Assembly (NCBI RefSeq): GCF_902506655.1
Contig: NZ_LR734817.1
Coordinates: 585,667 to 649,666, forward strand
DNA length: 64,000 nucleotides
Source of the DNA: Marinoscillum sp. 108
Lineage (GTDB): Bacteria; Bacteroidota; Bacteroidia; Cytophagales; Cyclobacteriaceae
Direction of reading: 5' to 3'
Shown: one piece after another, positions 1-8,358 of the stretch
Numbering within the stretch: the stretch's first letter is position 1
Layout of the letters: each line of letters opens with the position of its first letter
Made by a program: the position numbers and the translations under genes
The notes under the pieces: generated by a model
Told to the model about the DNA's origin: nothing
What the model saw: the letters and a program-made list of their open reading frames with translations, nothing else
Database searches by the model: none

Positions 1-775
1 TGTAATTGATACCATAAGAAATCACCGGCCAGCCATAGTTCTTCTTTGGCCTCATGATATTCACTTCGTCTCCGCCTTTAGGCCCATGCTCGTGCTCCCA
101 TACCTCACCTGTTTCCGGGTGTACAGCCAGCCCCTGAGGGTTTCTATGTCCATAGGAATAGATGGTCTGCATGGCAATGGGGTTTCCCACAAAAGGATTG
201 TCTCCGGGCACACTGCCATCATCATTCATTCTGTGAATCTTCCCACAATGGTTGTTCAGTTTTTGAGGGTTCTCATCCCTATTGCCACGATCTCCCACAG
301 AAACATACATATAGCCTGCCTGGTCAAAGACAATGCGCGATCCGTAATGATGCCGGGTGTCTGAGGCAGGTTCCGCCCTAAACACTTCAGCGGACTCCAC
401 AAATGCGTTGCCCTGCAGCTTGCCGCGTATCACTGCGGTGGTAGCCAGATTGCCACCCATAGGCTTGGAATAAGACAGATAAACCCATCCGTTTTTCCCA
501 AAATCCGGATGCACTTTCACATCCAGGAGGCCACCCTGCCCCGCCGCTACCACCTCCGGAGTTCCGCTGATGGCTTGCAGTTTGGTGCCATTCCATCTAT
601 ATAGTGTCCCCGAGATGTCGGTCACCAGCATATCCCCATTGGGTAGCCAGTCCATCCCCCATGGGATGTTAATATCACTGATCACCACCTCAGTGCCAAA
701 TGAAAATTCATTGGCAGGCTGTGACCAACCATGGAGTGTTATTAAAAAGAAAAAGGAGAACATCAAATTCTTCAT
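1..775 (-). CDS. PQQ-dependent sugar dehydrogenase (partial, C-terminus missing)
   Basis: I translated the minus strand from the ATG at 773-775 to the window edge and obtained an open frame of 258 codons, cut off by the window start. It begins with a signal peptide (MKNLMFSFFFLITLHGWSQ). Motifs of the soluble glucose/aldose dehydrogenase beta-propeller (GSDH, YliI-like) follow: IPWGMDWLPNGDMLVTD, GGLLDVKVHPDF, SVGDRGNRDENPQ, SYGHRNPQGLAVHP and EHGPKGGDEVN. This family oxidises aldoses in the periplasm with PQQ; the His of the GHRNPQG motif is part of the active site. The gene is divergent from the glycosyltransferase operon. The family call is firm; the exact sugar substrate cannot be read from sequence. 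Confidence 0.88.
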   Translation of the reverse strand, partial: MKNLMFSFFFLITLHGWSQPANEFSFGTEVVISDINIPWGMDWLPNGDMLVTDISGTLYRWNGTKLQAISGTPEVVAAGQGGLLDVKVHPDFGKNGWVYLSYSKPMGGNLATTAVIRGKLQGNAFVESAEVFRAEPASDTRHHYGSRIVFDQAGYMYVSVGDRGNRDENPQKLNNHCGKIHRMNDDGSVPGDNPFVGNPIAMQTIYSYGHRNPQGLAVHPETGEVWEHEHGPKGGDEVNIMRPKKNYGWPVISYGINY

Positions 776-889
776 TCAGAAAATGGGGTTTGGTTTAAGG
801 TTTTAAACCTAATCAGTAATTCATTGTTTCGATAACCAATACGTAATTTTCTATCCATCAGATTGCCCTCAATTGTCAGAGATGGGACA

Positions 890-919
890 CCTCCATGGAG
901 GATACATGCATTAAATTTG
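890..919 (+). promoter_or_regulatory. Possible promoter of the glycosyltransferase operon
   Basis: A perfect Bacteroidota -7 element, TAAATTTG (consensus TAnnTTTG), lies at 912-919, about 20 bases before the TTG start at 939. No TTG is found at the usual -33 distance. That place is held by a perfect 12-base palindrome, CCTCCATGGAGG (890-901). This could be an activator or repressor site, but that is only an inference. Confidence 0.35.
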
Positions 920-938
920 AAGCGCAAAACACAAAGGC

Positions 939-1628
939 TTGAAAAACGACATCCGGGTCATCATTCCCGCTTTTAATGAGCAAAACGCCGTAGGATTGGT
1001 AGTCGATGAAATTCCAAAAAGTTGGGTATCGGAAATCATCGTGGTGGACAATGGGTCTAGCGATGATACATTTGCCCAAGCCGTGCGAAGCGGTGCCACT
1101 GCACTGAGGGAGAATCGACGCGGGTATGGCCAGGCCTGCCTAAGAGGAATGGAACATATAGCCAACAGCACCACTCAACCAGACATTGTGGTGTTTTTGG
1201 ATGGTGACCACTCCGACTACCCTGCGCAGCTACCAGAGCTGGTACAGCCAATTCTCTCGGGAGAAGTTGATCTGGTCATTGGGTCACGCGCATTGGGTCA
1301 GAAGGAAAGGGGATCAATGACCCCACAACAGGTGTTTGGAAACTGGCTGGCGACTACACTCATCAGGTGGTTTTACGGGGTGAGCTATACCGATCTTGGA
1401 CCTTTCAGGGCGGTGCGATACAGCAGTTTGATGGCTATAGGAATGACGGACACCAACTATGGCTGGACAGTGGAAATGCAACTGAAGGCGGCCAAACTCA
1501 AACTCAGAACCCTGGATGTGCCTGTGAACTATCGCCAGCGCATAGGAGTTTCGAAAGTCTCGGGCACGGTAAAGGGCACCATCATGGCCGGTTATAAGAT
1601 TATATTTACCATTTTTAGGCACCTGTAA
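939..1628 (+). CDS. GT2 glycosyltransferase, DPM1/polyprenyl-phosphate type
   Basis: This 229-residue GT-A enzyme carries the GT2 nucleotide-sugar signatures IIPAFNEQNAVG (8-19), VVDNGSSDDT and the DxD motif FLDGD (D88, D90), which binds the metal and sugar nucleotide. It has no membrane segment, like short dolichyl/polyprenyl-phosphate mannosyl- or glucosyltransferases. It therefore probably makes a lipid-linked sugar donor at the cytoplasmic face. The start is a TTG; no in-frame ATG lies upstream before the stop, and the conserved fold begins at once. It is the first gene of a rightward operon, 14 bases before the next GT2. A donor sugar cannot be assigned. Confidence 0.85.
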   Translation: MKNDIRVIIPAFNEQNAVGLVVDEIPKSWVSEIIVVDNGSSDDTFAQAVRSGATALRENRRGYGQACLRGMEHIANSTTQPDIVVFLDGDHSDYPAQLPELVQPILSGEVDLVIGSRALGQKERGSMTPQQVFGNWLATTLIRWFYGVSYTDLGPFRAVRYSSLMAIGMTDTNYGWTVEMQLKAAKLKLRTLDVPVNYRQRIGVSKVSGTVKGTIMAGYKIIFTIFRHL

Positions 1629-1642
1629 GCGTATTTGAGTAC

Positions 1643-3100
1643 ATGGAGTGGATCGTTATTTTTGGATATTCTTTTGCCCTGCTGATTATTAGTCTTTTCA
1701 GCTTGGAACAGCTATACCTGGCCTTTCTCTACCGAAAAGGAAAAAAGAATCATGTCCACAAGCCTCTCCACGAATTCCCGCTCGTGACCGTGCAGTTGCC
1801 TATATACAATGAGAAATACGTCATCGAGCGACTCATTGACTGTGTGTGTGCCCTGGACTACCCCAAGGATAAATTGGAGATTCAGGTGCTAGATGACTCC
1901 ACAGATGAAACCAGTGATTTGGTGGTGGCCAAAATAGCCGAGTGGACTGAAAAAGGAATCAACATCCGTCAGGTGATTCGCTCAGAGCGCATTGGATTTA
2001 AAGCAGGGGCCCTCCAATATGGCCTGCAGAAAGCTAGGGGTGAATACATCGCCATATTTGATGCAGATTTTCTCCCCGATTCCGACTTTCTCCTGAAAAC
2101 ATTACCCGCATTTGAAGAAGGCACAGGAATGGTGCAGACACGCTGGGGCCATATCAACCAGGAATACAGCATTCTCACGCGGATGCAGGCCTTCGGGCTG
2201 AACGCACACTTTACCGTGGAGCAGGGCGCACGAAACTCCTCTGGTAAATTCATGAACTTTAACGGCACCGCCGGCATCTGGCGAAAGACCTGCATAGAAG
2301 AAGCTGGGGGCTGGCAACACGACACACTCACCGAAGATCTGGACCTCAGCTACAGGGCACAGCTCAAGGGGTGGAAGTTTCAATACCTGGAAGATGTGAC
2401 CAGTCCTGCCGAGCTGCCTGTATTGGTCACGGCCATCAAATCACAGCAGTATCGGTGGAACAAGGGTGCGGCCGAAACGGCCCGAAAGAATTGTGTGAGT
2501 ATCCTAAAGTCGAGCCAATCCTTTCAGGTGAAGCTGCATGCACTGCTTCATTTGTTCAACAGCTCAGTCTTCCTCTTCTTACTTCTGGCAGCGGTATTGT
2601 CGATCCCTGTTTTGTTCGTCAAAAGCACTCAGCCAGTTTTCGAAATCATTTTTAACCTGGGCGGAGTGTTTATCGTCGGCTTTGTGGGAATGACTATCTT
2701 CTACTGGGTATCAGCACGAGCGGCTACTCCCCATTTTTCACTGAAGTATTACCTGATTCATTTTCCTTTGTTTCTGACCTTTTCCATGGGCATGGCGCTG
2801 CACAATGCCATCGCTGTGACAGAAGGTTATCTGGGCATTAAATCACCCTTCATTCGTACGCCAAAGTTTAATATCAGATCCAAAAAAGACAGTTGGAAAG
2901 GGAATAGCTACCTGACCAAAGGAATTGCTCCACTCACCATTATGGAAGGCCTGCTGGCACTGTATTTTGTTTTTGGGGTGGTGACGGGCATCCAAATACA
3001 GAACTTTGGCCTCCTCCTTTTTCACACGATGCTCGCCCTGGGGTTTGGAGCGGTGTTTTTCCTTTCGATCAAGCCTTTCAATGATGCCAAAGCAGGATAA
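1643..3100 (+). CDS. Membrane GT2 glycosyltransferase, cellulose-synthase-like
   Basis: The 485-residue protein has an N-terminal membrane helix (about 4-28), a GT2 catalytic domain and about four C-terminal helices. Catalytic motifs are complete: LDDSTDET (83-90), DxD in FDADF (139-143), the base motif TED (230-232) and the QQYRW motif (268-272). The last is the Q(Q/R)xRW signature of processive enzymes such as cellulose, hyaluronan and glucomannan synthases, and also of glucosyl-diacylglycerol synthases. It probably adds sugars to an exported polymer or a membrane lipid. No PilZ domain or cellulose-synthase partner is present, so cellulose itself is unlikely. The next gene overlaps its end by 20 bases. 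Confidence 0.85.
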   Translation: MEWIVIFGYSFALLIISLFSLEQLYLAFLYRKGKKNHVHKPLHEFPLVTVQLPIYNEKYVIERLIDCVCALDYPKDKLEIQVLDDSTDETSDLVVAKIAEWTEKGINIRQVIRSERIGFKAGALQYGLQKARGEYIAIFDADFLPDSDFLLKTLPAFEEGTGMVQTRWGHINQEYSILTRMQAFGLNAHFTVEQGARNSSGKFMNFNGTAGIWRKTCIEEAGGWQHDTLTEDLDLSYRAQLKGWKFQYLEDVTSPAELPVLVTAIKSQQYRWNKGAAETARKNCVSILKSSQSFQVKLHALLHLFNSSVFLFLLLAAVLSIPVLFVKSTQPVFEIIFNLGGVFIVGFVGMTIFYWVSARAATPHFSLKYYLIHFPLFLTFSMGMALHNAIAVTEGYLGIKSPFIRTPKFNIRSKKDSWKGNSYLTKGIAPLTIMEGLLALYFVFGVVTGIQIQNFGLLLFHTMLALGFGAVFFLSIKPFNDAKAG

Positions 3101-4385
3101 AACGGCTGTGCTTGCGGCAGTTTTTATCTTTTTTGCAGGTATTTCTGCGACCGGCCTTCTCATCCCCCGACATCATGGCTGGATGCTACTGTTTGCGTAT
3201 TTCTCTGCCTTTTTCGCCTACTTCTGGCTTTGCAAAAGCGAGATCAAACTCCATCACCTCCTGGCCATAGGGCTGGCGGCCCGGCTCATCCTGTTCCTGG
3301 GACTTCCCTCACTGTCCGATGATCTCTACCGGTTCATTTGGGACGGCACCCTCCTCCGTGAAGGCTTTTCTCCATATGCCCGGTTGCCTGCAGAATACCT
3401 CACACAGGGAATTCAAGGTGTGGATCAGCAATTGTACGATCAGCTGAACTCTCAACCGTACTACTCAGTGTATCCACCTCTCAATCAACTGTTTTTTTGG
3501 ATCAGTGCCTCTATAGGTACCTCCTGGCTGGCTCAAGCCAACGTACTGAGGGTGGTACTGTTGATGGCTGACCTGGGTAGTGTTTACTTTTTATACCGAC
3601 TACTTCAATTACACCAAAAAGACCTCTCTGTCATCGGCTGGTTTTTTCTCAATCCTTTACTGATTCTGGAAGCCACTGGCAACATACACTTTGAAGGATT
3701 GGTCGTCTTTTTCCTTTTGCTTGGCCTATACGCCTTTGAAAAAAACCGGATGATCAGCAGCGGCATTGGACTAGGGCTGGCAGCCGCTACCAAGCTCCTG
3801 CCACTGATCTTCCTGCCGGCCATAGTGATTAGAAAATGGTTCAGGGATGGAGCCACTGTGGGGATAGTAGCTGGCCTGGTGGTCAGCATCGGCCTTATCC
3901 CGTTTATCAACTCAGCCATTCTTTCGGGCATGCAGTCCAGCCTGGGTCTTTACTTTCAGAAATTTGAATTCAATGCAAGCGTATATTTCCTTTTGCGAGA
4001 GGTCGGTTTTTGGCTGAAAGGGTATAATATCATTGGCATACTTGGCCCTGCCCTTTCGGGCATCACCATACTGGGCATAGTGGGACTGGCCCTGAGGGGT
4101 CAAAGAAGAAAATGGCCCGTGCACAAAACCATGCTCTTCTCCCTTTCGCTATATCTCCTGCTGGCTACCACTGTACATCCCTGGTATATTTTGCCACTTA
4201 TCGCCCTTGGGTTACTTTCCGGGTTTTACTATCCCATTACCTGGGCATTGATGATTTTCGTTACCTATTTTGGCTATCAGGAGGCCGGATTCGAACTATC
4301 TGCCATTTGGGTTGTTTTGGAATATGGTGTGGTGCTAAGCACCTTTGCAATAGAACTCATCAGATCTCATGAGAAAAGCGCGTAA
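3081..4385 (+). CDS. Polytopic GT-C-like membrane glycosyltransferase
   Basis: About 434 residues with roughly ten hydrophobic helices. An acidic first loop carries LSDDLYRFIWDGTLLREG (about 78-95) followed by FSPYA. The DD and RFxWDG...NPY-like loop is typical of GT-C lipid-linked sugar transferases of the DUF2029/GT87 mannosyltransferase type, which transfer sugars from polyprenyl-phosphate donors on the outer face of the membrane. That fits the upstream DPM1-like donor synthase. I chose ATG 3081 (a second ATG is at 3084) rather than the in-frame start at 3006, because 3006 would add a non-hydrophobic leader inside the preceding gene. The 3' end overlaps the next gene by 17 bases. Confidence 0.72.
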   Translation: MMPKQDKTAVLAAVFIFFAGISATGLLIPRHHGWMLLFAYFSAFFAYFWLCKSEIKLHHLLAIGLAARLILFLGLPSLSDDLYRFIWDGTLLREGFSPYARLPAEYLTQGIQGVDQQLYDQLNSQPYYSVYPPLNQLFFWISASIGTSWLAQANVLRVVLLMADLGSVYFLYRLLQLHQKDLSVIGWFFLNPLLILEATGNIHFEGLVVFFLLLGLYAFEKNRMISSGIGLGLAAATKLLPLIFLPAIVIRKWFRDGATVGIVAGLVVSIGLIPFINSAILSGMQSSLGLYFQKFEFNASVYFLLREVGFWLKGYNIIGILGPALSGITILGIVGLALRGQRRKWPVHKTMLFSLSLYLLLATTVHPWYILPLIALGLLSGFYYPITWALMIFVTYFGYQEAGFELSAIWVVLEYGVVLSTFAIELIRSHEKSA

Positions 4386-4872
4386 CTTTTTTTTCTTTTT
4401 GCTCAGTATCCTTTGGCTTCCTGCCTGCGGGCAAAAGACCTTTGACGAAAAGATGGAAAGTTTATACCGCAATACGGTGCCGGTCATACAGGCTGATAAA
4501 CTGAAAGACAAACTAACAAAAGAAGGAGTATACCTACTCGACACGCGGGCACCCGAAGAATTTGGCGTAAGCCATATTGCAGGGGCTCATTTGATAGATT
4601 TTGATAACTTTAAAATCTCCATGGTGCGGGAGATTCCCAAAGATGCAGAAGTGGTAGTCTACTGCTCTGTGGGCTACCGCAGCGAGCGGATCGGGGAAGA
4701 GCTACTGGCTGCAGGCTACCAGCATGTCAGCAATCTTTACGGAGGCATTTTCAACTGGAAAAACCAGGGGAATACAATAATCAATAAAAACAATCTACCC
4801 ACTGACAGTGTGCACACGTACAATAAAAACTGGTCTCAGTGGCTCTATAATGGCATAAAAGTATATGAGTGA
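4369..4872 (+). CDS. Rhodanese-domain lipoprotein
   Basis: The protein has 167 residues. A lipoprotein signal ends in LPAC (Cys20). A single rhodanese domain follows, with YLLDTRAPEEF (55-65), HIAGAHLIDF (69-78), and the active-site loop CSVGYRS with Cys99, then YGGIFNW. Rhodanese domains carry a persulfide or act in thiol chemistry. Here the domain would sit in the periplasm, anchored to a membrane. It overlaps the gene before by 17 bases and the gene after by 8, so it is co-translated with glycosyltransferases. The six-residue loop after the Cys is the length usual for sulfur-transfer rhodaneses rather than Cdc25-type phosphatases. Its substrate is unknown. Confidence 0.85.
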   Translation: MRKARNFFFFLLSILWLPACGQKTFDEKMESLYRNTVPVIQADKLKDKLTKEGVYLLDTRAPEEFGVSHIAGAHLIDFDNFKISMVREIPKDAEVVVYCSVGYRSERIGEELLAAGYQHVSNLYGGIFNWKNQGNTIINKNNLPTDSVHTYNKNWSQWLYNGIKVYE

Positions 4873-5500
4873 CAACAGCGAAAACCTACTGATCATTTTT
4901 GTAAAGAACCTGATCCCCGGAGCGGTAAAAACCCGCCTGGCTAAGGATATAGGGATAGATGGAGCACTGGATGTCTACAAGTATCTTGTAGAACACACCT
5001 TCGAAGTGACACAGGATCTGGACTGTGCAAAGGCGGTGTTTTATTCGGAGTATGTGGAAATAGAAGACACCTGGGACACAGAAAAATACAAGCTCTTTGT
5101 GCAAAAAGGCCCGGATCTGGGAGATAGGATGATGAACGCCTTCAAGCATGGGTTTGATAAGAAATTCAAAAAAGTAGTGATCATAGGGTCTGATTGTTTC
5201 GAGCTGAAAGGCACACACATTGAAGAGGCCTTTGATCAATTGGACAAAAACGATATCGTGATAGGACCAGCCACCGATGGAGGGTATTATCTGATCGGGA
5301 TGAATAAGCTTTACCCGCAGCTTTTTCATGACAAAAAGTACAGCCACGACAAAGTAATGATGGATGTACTCACGGAGATCGGAGAGATGAATGCCAGTTT
5401 TCACCTGCTACCTGAACTCAATGACATTGACACCTTTCAGGACCTGAAGGACTCCGACATAGAATTTGAATTTGTAGACCCGGATGATGCAGACCTCTAA
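4865..5500 (+). CDS. DUF2064 / TIGR04282-type transferase
   Basis: The protein has 211 residues. The N-terminal motif IIFVKNLIPGAVKTRLAKDI and the later IIGSDCFEL and GPATDGGYYLIG are hallmarks of the DUF2064 GT-A-fold family. Databases name it TIGR04282 (rSAM/selenodomain-associated transferase 1, also arsenosugar biosynthesis glycosyltransferase). The fold resembles nucleotidyl- and glycosyltransferases, and it should be cytoplasmic. The typical radical-SAM partner is not visible in this window. It overlaps the rhodanese gene by 8 bases and the next gene by 17, so it belongs to the same transcript. The arsenosugar label should not be taken as function here. Confidence 0.78.
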   Translation: MSDNSENLLIIFVKNLIPGAVKTRLAKDIGIDGALDVYKYLVEHTFEVTQDLDCAKAVFYSEYVEIEDTWDTEKYKLFVQKGPDLGDRMMNAFKHGFDKKFKKVVIIGSDCFELKGTHIEEAFDQLDKNDIVIGPATDGGYYLIGMNKLYPQLFHDKKYSHDKVMMDVLTEIGEMNASFHLLPELNDIDTFQDLKDSDIEFEFVDPDDADL

Positions 5501-6356
5501 ACTCCTTTTGATCCTTGTATTTGCCGCTGGTGTATCCAACTCCTGCTCACAGAGTGCTTCTTCGCCTGCAGACCCATACTTGCAAAAAGACTGGGCTAAG
5601 AATGCCCTCTGGGATGACGGAAAGGCTGAAGTGATAACCTACGATGCGGAAAGAGTAGTTTACGGGAAATCCCGATCCTTTGAATATACCTATGTACTCG
5701 TCAAGGAAACTTTTAATAAGGAGTATCAGGTAAAAACCGATGCTTATAACCGCAATGACTTATATGAGGTCATGAAAATCAATAAGTTTTGTAGGATTCC
5801 TACCATGAAGTACCCGTATCATTATCTCACTTCGGTTTTTCTGAAAAGAGATAATGCCAGCCTGGTACACAAACTGACCAACACCTCACAGGAATGGTGC
5901 GGTAATACGGCCAAGTCTTTTGTGGAAGATGGAAACAACTACAAGTATCAATACATGAGCTACTGGGATGGACAGGGCAACGGCACGGATAAGCTCAGAA
6001 AAGGACCGTGGTTTGAGGATCAGCTAAGCTATACGCTCCGAACATTAAATTTTGAAGAGGGGATTACTTTCGACATCCTCCTCTACCCCATGCAAATCAG
6101 CAGCCGGGCAAACCTGCCGGAAGCAGAAATAGCGACCATTTCTATCACCAGGACCAACGCAGAAGACCTGAGTCACATTGACCCGGCCTTTGTCTCCAAC
6201 CCATGGAAAGTGAACGTGAGTAGGGCTGAAGGGCCTGATCTCTCCTTTTGGATCAACGGTGAGTACCCAAACTACCTGCTCCGAATGGAGGCCACCGATG
6301 GTCGCAAGCTCTCCATGAAGAGCTTAATAAGAGATGCCTATTGGGCACACGAGTAA
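5484..6356 (+). CDS. Exported protein of unknown function
   Basis: The protein has 290 residues. A hydrophobic signal (about 6-19) ends near SNSC, a weak lipobox, so it may be a lipoprotein. The rest is soluble, with many aromatic residues and Cys in NKFCRIP and QEWCGNT, perhaps forming a disulfide. I believe I have seen related Bacteroidota proteins carry the name 'septum formation inhibitor Maf', but none of the Maf NTPase motifs is present and that name should not be used. It is the last gene of the glycosyltransferase operon (17-base overlap) and faces the crp-like gene tail to tail. Confidence 0.7.
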   Translation: MMQTSKLLLILVFAAGVSNSCSQSASSPADPYLQKDWAKNALWDDGKAEVITYDAERVVYGKSRSFEYTYVLVKETFNKEYQVKTDAYNRNDLYEVMKINKFCRIPTMKYPYHYLTSVFLKRDNASLVHKLTNTSQEWCGNTAKSFVEDGNNYKYQYMSYWDGQGNGTDKLRKGPWFEDQLSYTLRTLNFEEGITFDILLYPMQISSRANLPEAEIATISITRTNAEDLSHIDPAFVSNPWKVNVSRAEGPDLSFWINGEYPNYLLRMEATDGRKLSMKSLIRDAYWAHE

Positions 6357-6365
6357 GTAACCTGA

Positions 6366-7046
6366 CTAGCTCAGGCGGGCCATATCCCGAATGAGGATTC
6401 TTCTCCGATCAAAGTTGATCACGTTTTCTTCCCGGAGCTCGTTCATCACCGTGGTGACTGTCTGTCTGGAAGTGCCCGTAAGACTGGCAATGTCCTTGTG
6501 GGTAAGATGATTCTTAATCATCATTTCAAAACCTACTTTTTGACCTTTTTCCTCCGCCATTTCCTTTAGAAAATCAACGATCCTAGACCTGGCATCCTTG
6601 AAGACCAGCGATTCTATCCGGCGCTCCATCTTGCGAAGCCTAAAGCCCAAAATTTTGAAAATCTTAAGACTGAGTTCCTGACTGTCCTTCATCAATTCCT
6701 TCAGGTCTTCTATGGTCATCGGGCAGACCCGTGTGTCATCATCCATGGCCTGAGCAAAATCTGACCGCCTGTCCTCTCCCGCCAATGCGAGTTCTCCAAA
6801 AACCTCTCCTTTGGTAAGAATGGCTTTTACAATCTCCTTACCTTCCTCAGTGTAGCTCCCTATCTTTATCCGTCCAGAGGCGATCATGTAAATGTTCAGG
6901 GAGGGCTGATCAGGGAAATAGATAAATTCATCCTTTTTGAAAACATTGGGGCTGTGCTTTTCCTCCATGCTGGGAGTCTTCGCAGGACACAGTATTTCAA
7001 ATAAATCTACGTCTTCAAAATACCAGAGCTTAGATTGATCACTCAT
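6366..7046 (-). CDS. Crp/Fnr family transcriptional regulator
   Basis: The protein has 226 residues. An N-terminal cyclic-nucleotide-binding-like jelly roll contains FVFGELALAGEDRRSDFAQA-type sequence, a phosphate-binding-cassette position; a dimer helix follows. The C-terminal winged helix contains HKDIASLTGTSRQTVTTVM, the recognition helix of HTH_crp. It lacks the four-Cys cluster of Fnr, having only a few scattered Cys, so oxygen sensing through an iron-sulfur cluster is not supported. It is transcribed divergently from the hemJ/SCO/cytochrome c genes, about 120 bases apart, and is a natural candidate for their regulator. Confidence 0.88.
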   Translation of the reverse strand: MSDQSKLWYFEDVDLFEILCPAKTPSMEEKHSPNVFKKDEFIYFPDQPSLNIYMIASGRIKIGSYTEEGKEIVKAILTKGEVFGELALAGEDRRSDFAQAMDDDTRVCPMTIEDLKELMKDSQELSLKIFKILGFRLRKMERRIESLVFKDARSRIVDFLKEMAEEKGQKVGFEMMIKNHLTHKDIASLTGTSRQTVTTVMNELREENVINFDRRRILIRDMARLS

Positions 7047-7080
7047 ATGCTAAATTCAAATAGTTAGGAATAGATAAAAG

Positions 7081-7112
7081 TTTGTTAAGTGTGCCACGGA
7101 GTTACATTTTTG
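7081..7112 (+). promoter_or_regulatory. Probable promoter of hemJ-SCO-cytochrome c genes
   Basis: TTTG at 7081-7084 is followed after 18 bases by TACATTTT (7103-7110), then TG. This is close to the Bacteroidota sigma consensus TTG-N19-TAnnTTTG. It sits about 60 bases before the hemJ start in the divergent region shared with the Crp/Fnr gene. Confidence 0.45.
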
Positions 7113-7168
7113 TGCAACTTTTGCCGCAACGTAAGTCTAACAACATAAATGCTTAAAATGTCTCATTG

Positions 7169-7708
7169 ATGGACTATTTAAATGTAAAAGCGCTTCATAT
7201 CATCTTCATTGTCACCTGGTTTGCGGGGCTGTTTTATATTGTGAGGCTTTTCATTTATCAGACTGAGGCGCAGCTTAAACCAGAGCCGGAAAAGACCATT
7301 TTGAGCGAACAACTGGCCATTATGGCGCGCAGACTTTGGCTTGGCATTACCTGGCCGTCAGCCATTCTCACCCTGATTTTCGGTTCGTGGCTCCTCATTT
7401 TGCAGCCCGCCTGGCTTCAACAATCTTTCATGCACATCAAGCTCACTTTTGTGTTTTTTCTGTTCCTCTATCATTTTAGCTGCCACTACCTCTACAAAAA
7501 ATTACAAAAAGGAGAAACTAAATTCACCTCCAATCAATTAAGAATCTGGAACGAAGTAGCCACATTGTTTCTGGTGGCCATCGTATTTCTGATCGTTGTA
7601 AAAAATCAAATAAGCTGGATATGGGGTACCATCGGCATTTTCACTTTTGCCCTAGCACTCATGCTGGCCATCAAACTTTATAAAAGAATAAGAGAACAAT
7701 CAAGATGA
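7169..7708 (+). CDS. hemJ: HemJ-like protoporphyrinogen oxidase
   Basis: About 179 residues with five to six membrane helices. The first helix has ALHIIFIVTWFAGLFYIVRLF, with the conserved family His followed by a hydrophobic stretch and the FYIVRLF tail. A later helix has MHIKLTF, a second conserved His. This is the pattern of HemJ (UPF0093), the membrane protein that oxidises protoporphyrinogen IX to protoporphyrin IX in heme synthesis. I took the ATG at 7169 instead of the TTG one codon earlier. Its stop overlaps the SCO gene start by 4 bases, tying heme synthesis to cytochrome assembly. A CopD-like membrane protein is the main alternative. Confidence 0.78.
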   Translation: MDYLNVKALHIIFIVTWFAGLFYIVRLFIYQTEAQLKPEPEKTILSEQLAIMARRLWLGITWPSAILTLIFGSWLLILQPAWLQQSFMHIKLTFVFFLFLYHFSCHYLYKKLQKGETKFTSNQLRIWNEVATLFLVAIVFLIVVKNQISWIWGTIGIFTFALALMLAIKLYKRIREQSR

Positions 7709-8358
7709 ACAAGTTTAACCTGTTATTCCTCCTAGGGCTAACCCTTTCTGGCTGTGGAGAAGTGAAGTCCAACTACGAGCTCCCCATCCTGGGCCGATCG
7801 GAAATTAATGAATCGGTCGTCAATGGCGAAACAGTGTATGACACCATCTATCACACCATTCCCGATTTCCAGTTTGTAGATCAGGACAGCAGCCTGATCA
7901 CCAATGAAACCTTCTCTGGGCAGGTGTATGTGGCTGATTTCTTTTTTACCTCCTGCCCCACCATATGCCCGGTAATGAAGCAGCAAATGCTGAGGGTATA
8001 CGAGGCATACAAAGACCATCCTGAAGTGGCGATCCTATCGCACACCATTGACCCGGAATATGACACTGTGGCACTGCTCAATGACTTTGCTGAGCGACTG
8101 GGGGTGTCCTCAAACACCTGGCATTTCGTAACGGGAGATAAGGACGAAATCTATGATATTGCTGAGAAAAGCTACATGGTAGTGGCCAATGAAGACGAAA
8201 CCGCCCCCGGTGGATTCATTCATAGCGGCGCCTTTTTGTTAATTGATCAGCAAAGAAGAATCAGGGGAGTATATGATGGCACAGTGCCAGAGCAGGTGGA
8301 TATCCTGATCCACGACATTGCCCGACTGACTACCAAAAACACCGATGAAAAACTTTAA
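7705..8358 (+). CDS. SCO1/SenC family copper chaperone lipoprotein
   Basis: The protein has 217 residues. A lipoprotein signal ends in LSGC (Cys17). The thioredoxin-like domain carries FFFTSCPTICPVM, giving the CxxxC copper site at Cys84 and Cys88, and the third copper ligand His173 in GGFIHSGAF. SCO proteins deliver copper to, or reduce thiols of, the CuA site of cytochrome c oxidase. It acts in the periplasm, anchored to a membrane. It overlaps hemJ by 4 bases and the cytochrome gene by 14, so translation is coupled. Confidence 0.92.
   Translation: MNKFNLLFLLGLTLSGCGEVKSNYELPILGRSEINESVVNGETVYDTIYHTIPDFQFVDQDSSLITNETFSGQVYVADFFFTSCPTICPVMKQQMLRVYEAYKDHPEVAILSHTIDPEYDTVALLNDFAERLGVSSNTWHFVTGDKDEIYDIAEKSYMVVANEDETAPGGFIHSGAFLLIDQQRRIRGVYDGTVPEQVDILIHDIARLTTKNTDEKL

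Noticed and set aside
4387-4400. T8 and T5 tracts at the start of the rhodanese gene as a phase-variable site
   Set aside because: Runs of T are expected from Phe codons of a lipoprotein signal, and the tract is interrupted by a C; the G7 of porU2 is a better candidate.
4886-5404. 172-codon frame opposite the DUF2064 gene
   Set aside because: It is the mirror of a conserved protein and shows no domain pattern.
5484-6356. Assignment of the 290-residue protein as a Maf septum inhibitor
   Set aside because: The Maf NTPase motifs are absent and the protein is exported; the name seems to be a database error.
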